Shown: one piece after another, positions 1 to 10,763 of the stretch | Position numbering within the stretch: position 1 is the first letter of the stretch | How the letters are laid out: the number at the start of each line of letters is the position of its first letter | NCBI GenBank assembly: GCA_035048815.1 | Contig: JAUCBN010000022.1 | Coordinates: 17,650,501-17,714,500 of the forward strand | Reading direction: 5' to 3' | Origin: Abelmoschus esculentus | Lineage: Eukaryota; Streptophyta; Magnoliopsida; Malvales; Malvaceae | Length of the DNA stretch: 64,000 nt | Position numbers and translations under genes: made by a program | The notes under the pieces: model-generated | Databases searched by the model: none | What the model was told of the DNA's origin: nothing | The model's input: only the letters and a program-made list of their open reading frames with translations

Positions 1-220
1 TTTAAAAAAATAATTTTAAATTATTATGACTACCAAAAGCTTCCCTGTAATTAATATTTCAACAACAATACAATTAAACAACAATCATAAAATAATCTAA
101 AATACTTAACCATGAAAAATATTTTAAAGTCTAATATCAAATAAAGTGAAATATAATAATTCAGAGTTTAAGTAAAATAAAGTTCAGTAATAAGTAAAAA
201 CCAAATGAACCTAAAATCAT

Positions 221-1836
221 CTAAGGCGACGAATTCCTAGGCTGGTTTTGCTTTAACATCGCCATCATATCTTGAAATTGTTGTTGAAGATTCTGATATG
301 CTTCTTCTCTCTCTGCTTCCCTTGCTGCTCTCTCAGCTTCTCTTCGTTCTCTTTTAGCTTCTTTACCTTCCATCTCTGCTTGGAATTGAGTTAATTGTTG
401 TTTTAAACGTTGAACTTCCGCTTGCGAAGACTGACTTTGTGATGGCATGTACTGAGACGATTTGGATGCAAAATATTTAGTTGGTGTCACGAATGATCCT
501 TGACAGCGCACTCGACCATATCTTTCAGGACCCAAAACTTTAGCAAAAACTTGATTCTCGATATCAACAATATTAGCAGAACCATCAATTAAAGTCGTAG
601 CTTCTATCTGTGTCCTTTTTTCTTTCATTCTCGTCTGATAATCATTTGTTAAAAATAATAAATGAAAACAGGATTCATTATACTAGAATACCAAATACAA
701 CATAATACAAAATAATAGATGAAAAATAATAGATGAAAACATTATACCAGAATTTCTTCAGCTTCAGGATTCATTGGAGAGCCATCCTTTTTGGTGTGAG
801 TAATGTCGAATAGCTTTACCCGTCTAATGCTAGAACCAGACGACACAAGCTACAAAATATAATAAACATGAATATTAACTTTAATATAACACAAGTTAAA
901 ATAATATTTTAAAAAATAATACCTCTTCATTAGCAATGCGAGCAAAGCTCTTCGTCCCTGCTGTGTGCGTAAATTTTTGTTTCTGTCTACTAGTAACTCC
1001 TACGCGCTCTCTTTCCTGTTTAATTTCCAATTTTTATTACATTTAAAGTTGAAATTGAAATAATATAATGTTATTATTATAAATTGTAGATGTTACCTCC
1101 CCTTTTGTTGAACTCCAAAACTTGACTGCATCTTCCCATTGATGCCGTAGTATTCCTGGGGGAACATTTTGAAATTTCTCTTGAAGGCTCAAATCGTTTT
1201 TGAAATACATCTTCTTCAAGAAGCTCTTATGGTCTCTCCATTTCTTTCCTAATGCATGCTTCACATAATCGTCTGAGACCTCCAAAGAGAATTTATCCTG
1301 AAAATCACAAAATCAAAAGTAAATATTACTATTTAAATGTAATGAATTAGATAATATAATATTATTCTTACCTTAACAAGATCAAGAGCTTGATTTTTGT
1401 TACTATTTGGCATTTGATGCCAAGACTCATAACTGATTGGTAAAATTGAAGCATTACGTGCAACAATGCCTAAATAACTCGCCAAAACACCTGCTTCTAC
1501 AACAATAGGTTGGCCGACATGTTTCTTGAAGCTTTTACATGTTCTCCAACGGGGAGATCGTATAATTCTATCAAAGTCGTTCGCCCTCTAGTCTTGCGCC
1601 TTCGACCATTTTCACCTATATGCAAATATATCAAGTCAACACTTTATTAAATCATTTCAACGATAACAAATAGTTATGATTCAAATAATGTTTTAAAAAA
1701 TACCTTCAATTTCTATATTCTCAACCGTTTCAGGAACTTGTGAAGCTGCAGAACCAGACAAGTCATCTTCATTTGTTTCTTCTCCTATTCGAGGAACTTG
1801 AACAATATTTAAGCTATTTAATTTTCTCCTCGGCAT
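221..1836 (-). pseudogene. Transposase_24 (TnpA-like) gene of the CACTA element, six exons, frameshifted
   Basis: Exons can be placed by GT-AG junctions on the minus strand: 1836-1704 (start MPRRKLNSLN), 1615-1372, 1297-1097, 1015-923, 849-748 and 634-221 (stop at 221). The third to fifth exons are multiples of three. Diagnostic text includes RGRTTLIELYDLP, GIVARNASILPISYESWHQM, LEVSDDYVKHALGKKWRDHK, PPGILRHQWEDAVKFW, HTAGTKSFARIANEE and KVLGPERYGRVRCQG. This matches the plant transposase Ptta/En/Spm family (Transposase_24). The last exon encodes a coiled coil rich in Glu, Arg and Gln (about residues 65-125 of that exon) with the EAKRERREAERAAREAERE heptad-like run, likely for self-association. 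A frameshift lies in exon 2 near 1550: the frame changes between DLPVGE and TCKSFKKHVG. The gene therefore looks inactive unless exon borders differ. Confidence 0.75.
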
Positions 1837-1926
1837 AATACTTGTAAGAAGCGGAAAAGAAACATTAGTAACAACTTTAGTAAAAAAATTAATAAGGCTA
1901 AATAGAAATCTTATTACAATACACAA

Positions 1927-2579
1927 CTAATTTTCATTAAAATCTTCATCCATGTTGTCTCGAACCCACTGAAACTGTGAATTAGAAGTAGAAGATGTTC
2001 CATCTAAGTTTTGTGCTGCAAAAGGTAAAGTTTCTGGTCTTGTTTCAATGTCATCTCTACTTCCATCCCCGATATCAATCAATTCTCTAGGGGTGTTACG
2101 GAGTACAACATACCAACCATCTTTGGTTGGATCATGGGAATAGAAAACTTGTTTGACTTGAGACGAGAATACATATGGTTCGTCCATCAATTGTTGGCCA
2201 GTATGAATTAATCGAGAAAAGTTCACCATTGTAAAACCAAATTGATCTTTTTTAATTCCCCTAGTACTGTTGACATCGGCCCAATCACACCGAAACAACA
2301 CAACCTTCCGTTTTCCATAATAATCCAACTCAACAATGTCGGTAATAATTCCATAATATTCAACATCTTCCTCCACAGGATGATTGTCCCTTTCACTAGC
2401 ATAACTTGTAATTGAAGAAGTAACAATAACTCCACAATTTTGCGTCCTCCGTAATCTTTCTCGAGATTTCGTATGAAACCTATACCCGTTAATGAGGAAG
2501 GCATTATATCTCTTAACAATTTTATTTGGGCCTTGACAAAGCCATTTTACTTCTTCACTAACTTCTCTCCCACAGTAAA
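1927..2579 (-). pseudogene. DUF4216 domain of the CACTA transposase gene
   Basis: One open frame runs on the minus strand from about 2579 to the stop at 1927. It opens with EVKWLCQGPNKIVKRYNA and NGYRFHTKSRERLRRTQNCGV and continues through DVEYYGIITDIVELDYYG, VVLFRCDWAD and KDGWYVVL. These are hallmarks of DUF4216, the C-terminal domain of plant TNP2-type transposase proteins; its biochemical role is not established. The frame has no initiation codon of its own in the right place and is really the 3' part of the gene whose 5' part lies at 2641-3540, with the catalytic core lost between them. About 216 residues are preserved without a stop, so this part decayed less than the N-terminal half. 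Confidence 0.85.
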
Positions 2580-2640
2580 CCTATTACACGTGAGAAGTTA
2601 CATTGGTTAACATTCATGCATATTGATATTAAGACTAGAA

Positions 2641-3540
2641 AAGTCATATCAAGCTTTAGTTATACTTACCATTTTCCCTAACTATTCGTGAAAAGTTTCT
2701 GCAAAGAGCTTATGACTTTCTCGTTGATTTAATCTTCTTGAGCGTACACGAGATTGTAACTCTTCCTTATACTCACTATAAAATAGGTTACGTGGTTATA
2801 GAATGGCAAAAAAATAAGTCACCCCAATACAACATACAATCATTCTGGCAACTGTGTATTTTTTCATATTCAAAGCCCAAATCTTTTATCATTTTCTTCA
2901 TATCTTTGCTAGATTGAGGAATTTTGGCAGATGGAAACATTTCTCTTAAAAACTGTAATAACTGTGTAAAGGAATTACTAGTCCATCCTCCCAAACATTT
3001 CAAGTGGAAAAGATGAATACAAAAGGAGAGTTTGGAATGCTTCGATCCATCGTAAAGAGGTTCATTCATTTCATCAAGCAAATTGTAAAACTTTGCAGCA
3101 TCTCCATTTGCCTCTTCATCACATTTATTTCTTCTCATCTCGGTAAAATCATTTACACCAATATCACAATCTTCTTCTCTAATAGATTGTTGATTCTCGT
3201 TCATATTAAATGCATCTCACAATATACCCTCCATGTCATCTTCTATAACAGGTTCGCGATCAACAATAGGATGAAAAGACAAATTACTCATAGAAGCAGC
3301 AGTACGAGATGTCAACTCTTCATGGAATACCCATTTTCTATATCCTGGAACAAAGCCATAAACAATTAAATGTTCTTCTACAACTTCACGGCTGTGCCAA
3401 TTAATATTCACACACTTTTTACAAGGGCAAAAAATCATATTCTCTTGGCTTGCATTCGCAAATGCTACATTTAGAAAAGTTTCCACTCCATTTCGATATG
3501 TAGTACTTACCCTTGACAAATTCATCCAACTTCTATCCAT
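2641..3540 (-). pseudogene. TNP2-type CACTA transposase, N-terminal part, core deleted
   Basis: The frame starts at an ATG at 3540. The first ~75 residues carry the transposase-associated domain, seen in CPCKKCVN, HLIVYGFVPGYRKWVFHEE and the opening MDRSWMNLSR. An in-frame TGA at 3217-3219 interrupts it (ILxDAF, most simply a CGA arginine codon mutated at a CpG), after which the same frame continues with the family's typical text up to CQNDCMLYWGD near 2825. There homology stops: the Transposase_21 catalytic core is missing. A small downstream remnant (YKEELQSRVRSRRLNQRESH, about 2700-2770) belongs to the region just before DUF4216. The gene is therefore a deletion derivative that cannot make an active transposase. 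Confidence 0.8.
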
Positions 3541-4789
3541 TTAGAATTTCTGTAATATACATCATCAAAGAATAACCCAACTTATAAAACAAAAAGAAAC
3601 ATTCATATCATACTAATCATAACAATCAAAAGGAAATCAGAACAACCCAACTTCTATCCAATTAGAGCATAATTATACATAAATATACTCTGTACCACAG
3701 ATATACAACAATTTAAACGAAATCAACAGATGAACAATACAAATAATTAATTTAGGGTGGGGGATTCAAGATCTAGATACTCCTAATAAAAGCTCAACAG
3801 CTTAAATAATCAAGAATCAAGATGAGAAAACATTTTCCTCTTCTCTGATTTCACAACTGATTTTTCAATGAGTGATTTCGAAAGTCACCAGAAGCTGGAA
3901 TTCAGAGCCAACAAAATAGAAATCCTCCCCAAATTCTTTATCCAAACACACCTTTATAGAGTTCGGAGATCAGATCTCTAATTAAAATACTAAATTATAA
4001 GCCAAGAGATCAAAATTGGAAAACAATATTCCATCGATCCGCTCTTCGTCAAAACATAAAATTAAAACAACCACAGTTTCAAATAATCACAGCCAATTAT
4101 GAATCTATCTAATCATGAAAATGAATGAAACTGCAACAACATGATCATGTAAGCTTAAATATCTTTAAGATCAAATACCGAAGGAAATTGAAAGAAGGAA
4201 GAACTGAATACTCATAGATTTAAACTTCATTCAAATATTTAGTTTTACATCAATAAAAAGAATTCAATTCCTTTTCCACTACATTTCCCAGCCACCTAAT
4301 AAACAACAGATCCAAACACATGAAAAAACTGTGAAAGACGGATTAAAACTTGAGAGATTCGATTTAATGAGTACCTGTTGAACAGCGTAATCGGAAATTT
4401 ATCCAAAAATTTCTATTGGGACAAATATCCTAAATTATTAGGAATCCTAAATCTAAATCCTAAATCTAAATTATTAGGAATCCTAAATCTAAATCTAAAT
4501 CTAAATTTTTAGGAACCCATTCATGAATCTTAAGCAATTGACTGTTATAATTTATAAATAAAAAAAACTAAATTATTAGGAATCCTAAATCTAAAGGAAC
4601 CCTAAATTAAACTATAAATTTACCTGCAGTAGAACGACGGTCGATCGGTCGGGGGCGTCGATCGGAGCTGCCGAAGAAGGGACGGACGGACGGTCGGCTG
4701 GGTTTGTGGGGGGGGGGGAATGTCTGAAGGAATTGTGGTGGTGGGGGGGAATGTTGCTTCTGGAACGCTGTAATCGTTCATAAAACATA
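3541..4789 (-). other. Non-coding leader of the CACTA element
   Basis: No gene is visible between the subterminal repeats and the first transposase codon. The stretch 4430-4610 carries imperfect direct copies of a TAAATCC/TAGGAATCC motif. The stretch 4620-4760 is GC-rich with long G runs on the plus strand, a sharp contrast with its surroundings and probably part of the element promoter or 5' untranslated region. Confidence 0.5.
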
Positions 4790-5100
4790 AGTTAGCGGCG
4801 TTTGTTAATGAAACGCCGTGAAAGAACTACCTATTACGGCGTTTATTACTAAAATGCCATAAAAATTGAGCCTTTTACAGCGTTTTTAAATGAAACGCCA
4901 CAAGCTTTGAGACTACTGCGACGTTTTTTGAGAAAAACGCCATTATAGTTCGGGTAATTGCGGCGTTTTTTATAAAACGCCACTAAGATAGAAGTACTGC
5001 GGTATTTTTTTTAAAAAGCGCAACTAATTTGCGATTCTTTGTGGCGTTTTATAAAAAAACGCCACTAAAGTCGCCGCTACAGTACAAAACTGGTGTAGTG
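4790..5100 (-). repeat. CACTA subterminal repeats and terminal inverted repeat
   Basis: At least six short units built on GGCGTTT and AAACGCC face each other as hairpins (for example 4796-4820, 4836-4860, 4880-4902, 4921-4943, 4960-4982 and 5041-5066), followed by the CACTACACCAG terminus. Subterminal arrays of this kind are where the element-encoded DNA-binding protein docks in En/Spm elements. The pairing is seen in the sequence; the binding role is family knowledge. Confidence 0.85.
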
Positions 5101-5103
5101 GCC

Positions 5104-5455
5104 TCATCTTGGTTTCGAACATTCTTAGACAGTCTCTCATCTAGGGGTGCTTAAAGAGTTGAGCAGTTCGAATTCGACTCGGTTAAAATTTGATAAATAT
5201 TTAATTTGGATTGGTTCGGCCCAATACCATAACAAGTTACATCCACCTTGGAAAACAATATGAATCTGATTCAGACTTATTACACATGAACTGTTATAGT
5301 ACTAACACACTCCACGTCTTGGTGTAGACCAAGCACAGTATCTCAGTTGGGACCAAGACGACATTTATTTCATAGAATAATATATGATTTTTGATTGACT
5401 CGAATCGGATTGGATGTCTGCCTGGTATAGACCAAGCACAATATCTCAGTTGGGA
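5104..5455. repeat. Duplicated 3' flank of a lost JIP23-like gene copy
   Basis: This stretch aligns with 33417-33745, the sequence directly downstream of the JIP23-like gene. The match reaches the stop-codon region of that gene (cacaatatctcagttggga) and then stops, so a former gene copy next to the CACTA insertion has lost its coding part. Diverged relatives of the same flank (marked by gcttaacgagttgagca) also occur near 7430, 15290, 39710 and 60015. Confidence 0.7.
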
Positions 5456-6411
5456 CCAAGCATAATATTTGTCTGCCTAGAAAACACCTAATTCTAAACC
5501 TAAATCCAAATCCAAATCCAAATTTAACAAGCTTGTAAAGAATAACACAATCCTTTGTATTTAAATTATAAAGTCTTAAACTAAACTCTAAATAGTAAAT
5601 CCTAAACTCTAGTATTAGATTATAAATTATAAACTCTAAATCTTAAACCAAACATCTAACCTTAACGCACCCATTAAGGGGTCGGGTTAGTATTTGGTCA
5701 ATTTTTTTTAATCTTTTTAATAATACATTCACATTGTATACAAATAATACTCCAACTAAAATTACTTAGATGAATTATATCTTTCATTACTGAAATCACT
5801 CTACAAATTCAACATATTTGTATGTTGTTTTAATGTTTTGAATATTATTTCATAAAAATAATTTAACTTTAAAACATAACAAAATAAAATATTAAACACT
5901 TAAAAATTAAACACCTAAAACATAAATTATTGTACCTGACGTATTTCTTGTCTAAATCACAGACAATTTCATACTTCGCTTAAAATGATATTAAAAATAT
6001 TAATATTATTTTTTCTTTTGATATTCATAATTTAATAAAGACATATAATTTTTTAAAAAAATAAAACTATATAATACAAACATATAATTAAATTTAAATA
6101 AAATTAATTTAAAGATTTAAATTAAGAAACTCATAAAAAAATATTTTTTAATCAACTATAGTGATTATTATAGTATTTGTTTTAGAGTATACTCTTAACC
6201 ATTAGACATTGATCACTCAATGATTATGTTGGTATTACTAGTACTTAAACTCGTGACCTCTAAGAACAATAACCATTTCTTTAACTACTAAGGTTAAATG
6301 GCTCGAGCCACTTGCTATTTAATCATGAGAAACTCTAACATATGATTTATTTTACGAAATATAAATTTATCAATAAAAATAAAACTATTAAAATATTATA
6401 TTATCATTACA
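5456..6411. other. AT-rich intergenic repeat, no gene seen
   Basis: The interval consists of short imperfect copies of CTAAATCC/TAAACTC motifs and AT-rich sequence. Part of it (from about 5690) is a diverged relative of 14380-14700 and 59130-59460. No coding frame with family features was found. Confidence 0.5.
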
Positions 6412-8322
6412 CTAAGTGTATGTCCCCTTCCTTGTTTTTCCTTTATTTTTCTTCATGAAAATTAAGTGAAGGTGTAATAGTTGTTCTTTCAAGTAAGAAT
6501 CTCAAAATTATAGTTAAGAGAAAAAAAAAAGAATAAAAGCAGTTATTTACCGAGGTACTAGTAAAGGGTTAATGGTAGAGATCGGAAAGAATGAGTTTAG
6601 CTTCATTTTTCCTTTAACCACTTGGGCCAGAGGTAAACTCTTTTTTTATTATAATGTAGAAAAAAGAGTTTCGCTTCATTTTTTTATGTAAAACTCTTCT
6701 TTTTGTATCTTTTGATCTTTTATTAAGGTCGTAAATCATTTTGTAACATCTCATTATTGTGAACGAGGTCATAGAAGCTTTCAAAAAAGAATAAAAAGGA
6801 TTCAAGTTTGACAAGAAGCTTCATTCTCATCTATTAGAGTAAGATTAATGTACTTCTAACTCTTTTGTCTTCGTGAACATCATAAAAATGATACAATACA
6901 TGACATTAATCACAATCCTCGTCCAACCCCAACAGTACTCGTATAGGTAGATTTACCTTTCCACGTAGAATCACTCGGCACTCCTTGGTTCAGTTTATTC
7001 ATCCCTTACCCTCCATGAGCACCCGTGTTAACGTGCTCAAGGAGTTCATGAGACTCAGAATCCTCCTGAGTTTCTTGTAAGGGTTTAAAATGGAAAGTTT
7101 TAGAAAGATGTCGTTATTTTAATTAATATTTTTAATTATTTTAATTTTAGTGAATAAGTAGCCAAATCGATCTTGTAATTAATTTGAAATGTTATCGTTT
7201 AAGTATGATAAAATAAAAAAAATTGTATTTGTATTTAAAGGTATTGAATGAATAAATTTTATTTTTTTTCTTCAATTTCTTTGTTTTACCGTCTCCCATT
7301 GCTCTTCTATCTTCTCCCTTAGTATTAATTTTTCTTTTTTAATTTGTTCCGTTACATTTACATAGCCTCAACATGGGACGTGACTTCAGATTCCACATCC
7401 TCATCTTGGTTCTGAAAATTCTTAGGCAGTCTCTCGTCTGGATGCTTAACGAGTTGAGCAACTCGTAAGTTGCTTGAATTTGATTCGTTCAAAATTTGAT
7501 AAATATATATTCGATTCGGATTGGCTTGACTCAATACCTTAACGAGTTAAATCAAGCAAAGTTTAACTCGACCCGATAATTTTGCTAGCAGCCCATTAAT
7601 TTTTTTAAATATTTTTAGTAATTGTTTTAAAATTATTTCATTCAAAAAATAAATTTAAATAATAATTATTAATGTGCGAATTGTTATTTTAATTTTAATA
7701 CGCTAGTTTGATGTATTTATGGATTTTTACTTTCGAATTAAGACTTTGAATGTGTTTTATATATATATTTTAAATTTATGGTTAAATTTATTAATTTATA
7801 TTAATATTAAGTTCATGTAGTATTATTAAATTTACTTTTAGTTAAAAATAAGATAAGTTTTTAGTGAGCTTTACGAGACTGAAAAATCTGAGTTTGATTC
7901 GATTCGTTAAGAACTCGAGTCGATTTTGAGCTTTAATCGAGTCTGGTGTTGACCGATTTTTGATCGTGTTAGACTCGAGTAACTCTTATCTGTCTAGCCT
8001 CATATAATGCCTAATGAAGAAAAAACTTTGATACACAAGTGTGTAAACTCAAACTTGTTAATTTTAGAGTTTAAAACTTATATTTAGGGTTTAGATTTTA
8101 AGTTTTAAATTATAAGAACTAAAAATTGTATATTTATATTTTTCGAGTATCTCGTAAGTTTTTTGAGTCGAGTATCATGTAGATCGTCTCCTCAAGAGCT
8201 CTAGTTGAGTCCAATTGAATCAAGTTTTGACCGAGCTTTTGACCAATTCGAGCTCGAATAGCTCGCTATCTATCTCGTCTCAGTTACAGCCTAATTTTAG
8301 ACTATAATTTTTTAAACTAAAC
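6412..8322. repeat. Left part of a 4.4-kb segmental duplication
   Basis: This matches 38678-40606 with few differences, and the match continues rightward through the adjoining LTR-like element to about 10852/43124. It holds no recognisable gene. A small minus-strand frame (6614-6814) is shared with the other copy but contains no known domain and is probably chance. A conserved minus-strand segment around 6990-7080 could read as protein in both copies, but I recognise no family. Confidence 0.75.
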
Positions 8323-10732
8323 TGTAACACCCCTATCCCGGTTTATGAGATATTGAGTGTTACTCAAGATTTCCAAACAATGCAAAAATCCTAACAAAGT
8401 GACCAACTTGGTCTTTCTTGGAAGACAATGTAACCATTTAGTATTTCTTTAAGCACAAGCATACAAAATTTCTATTACACTTAACTGAATCTAATCATTC
8501 AACTCAAGTCAATCCTATACTTTGAGGACCTATTCTAAGCGTGTTTGGACATCATATAACAACCATACAAAATCAGGTTCATTAAATCAAGCAAGATCAA
8601 GATAAAACTTATGTTATCCAAGTTTATCCATGTCAATTAAGTACAAACCATAACTTAGCCTTAATGTTTACACGCCAACACTAAAACCAACATTTACAAC
8701 TTAGAAATCAAAATGCATGATATGTTAAGTACATAACTAAGCCACCAACTCTAGTAGTTACAAAATATATAAAATACCATACTCCTTGCTTGTTGCTTGT
8801 GGTTGCCTCCTATGATCAACCATAGCTTAAGACTTTTGATTGAGAATCTGATGGTTTGGGAGGAAGGAAACAAAAGAGTGATAAGTACTTTTTAGGTACT
8901 TAGTGAAGTAGTTCCTAGAACTAACCGGTTAAACATGTATTAAGCAAGCAACAAGTATATACTAGCAATTCATACTTTAAAGTCAAGGTAAACAAAAACC
9001 AACACGTTGTCATTCAAGGATAATAGCTATAAACATACTTCCAATTTAAATCAAGCAAGTCAACATGTTCTCATTCAAGACCAATAACTATAGACATGCT
9101 TTCACTTTATTCATATCATTATGTATTTCAAGTCAATTAACCAAGTGTACAAGATACTCAAGACATGTACTTAAGTATATGAGCAAGCAAAGTCATGTTT
9201 CAATTCATGTAAGCATATAGAGTTCAAGGGCAAGTGACATATTGGTACCAATGCAACATCATATACTTTAGCCTGTGCTAATTCTAGCTAGTCAAGTAAC
9301 ATTACAAGAGAGAACCAAATGCATATTCAAGTATTATAGCTTTTTACTTGTGTTGATTCCTTTTTGAATCCTTAGTTTTTAGTTAGGACGAAGGTAATCG
9401 GGTTACAAGTGGGTACACAAAGTACATAGCAAGTTGATGCATATAGCATCCAAGAAAGTATCCATGACACTATAAGATGTACACGAGGTACAAGTACACG
9501 AAGTACTATCAAGTCGATACACGGAGTATCTAGCAAGAAGGATGACTTACCATCCAAGACAAGTAGGCGACTTACCACCACTAATGAGCTTAATACCCTA
9601 GGCATGCCTTTATACCTAGGACCAACTAGCAACCAAGGATTTGTAATTCTTTTATTGTTAGTTTTTAATATTTCAAGTATCAACATGGCAATTTATGAAG
9701 GCAACATAAATGTACGAATAAGTTACCATACATACCTGGCAAATAGCATGATTCACCATGCTTTAATCTTTCAAAGACATACCAACAAACATGCATTAAA
9801 CCAATTCATGCAAACAAGCATAGCAATATTCATGGCATTTTCTAACATCCAATTTGACATAGAAACAAGCAAGTTTAGCAAACAATTTACTCCTACCTCC
9901 CATGATTTAGTCAAGTGATTAATTAGTCAAGTTTCATGGTAATTCAGACATAAAAGAGGTGGTTGGGACTTAGTTTCCAACCCTAAGTTAACCACACTCA
10001 CTAAGTCTCCAAGCTATCAAGCATTGAGGATGGAGATCCCTTTGCCCTTCTTCCTTGCAAGGTCCAATTCCTTCTCCTTCTCACGATCTACTTGTTCGAT
10101 TTCTCTAATAACCATACACACATAATCATTCATTAGCATGCATTAAAACCACTTAATTCAAGTGTTCATATGCATAACAAATACAAGATTTGAATCTGTC
10201 CTACACTAGATAATTTATTGATCCTTTACTAAAAATTGTGTATCTTTTAATCCGTTCATCGGATTTTCAATTACTTTATACCGTTGGAAAGCTAATGAAA
10301 TAATCTATTTAACCATAATATGCTTGCATTTTATTACTAAGCCATTTAATACAATTTGTAATCACCAAAATTCGTCCGGGGAGTCGCCACCAATCATTTT
10401 TTACGGTGCAATAGGAACACCAAATTTACGTCTACGAACCAGAGCTGGATCCGAGAGTTTGTTACGCGTAGGGAAGGGTGAGCACCCCTACAATACCCAA
10501 AATTGGCACCTATTGGCTACAAAATATTTTATATGAACGAAAATAAAAATCCGATATAATTTAAAAACATGATCCCATTTTAATTTAGAAAATAGTTTAA
10601 TAATAATTAATAACATTAACAATTAAAGTAGTATTATAAATATAATGAAAATACTAATACCGATTATGACGAAAAATTTGGTGCGAAAAAAATTTATTAT
10701 ACTACTACTAATATTGTAATAGAAATAATATA

Positions 10733-10763
<31 letters not shown>

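Larger units (their letters stand above)
1..5100 (-). mobile_element. CACTA (En/Spm) DNA transposon, partial, left end outside window
   Basis: The right boundary is exact: read on the minus strand the element begins CACTACACCAGTTTTGTACT at 5100, the terminal motif of CACTA transposons. Inside it lie, in order on the minus strand, a subterminal repeat zone (4790-5090), a non-coding leader, a TNP2-type transposase gene remnant, a DUF4216 region and a Transposase_24 gene, which is the usual gene order of plant En/Spm elements. The base triplet after the terminus is gcc (5101-5103), a candidate 3-bp target duplication whose partner is outside the window. The catalytic core of the transposase is deleted, so this copy is very probably non-autonomous. 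Confidence 0.9.

Noticed and set aside
4790..5090. CRISPR-like array
   Set aside because: The units are degenerate facing hairpins at a CACTA terminus, without unique spacers, in a plant genome.
10324..10536. 70-residue plus-strand frame repeated at 17669-17881 and 42613-42825
   Set aside because: It is conserved only because the DNA is duplicated. The sequence is a recurring LTR/leader motif and carries no protein domain.
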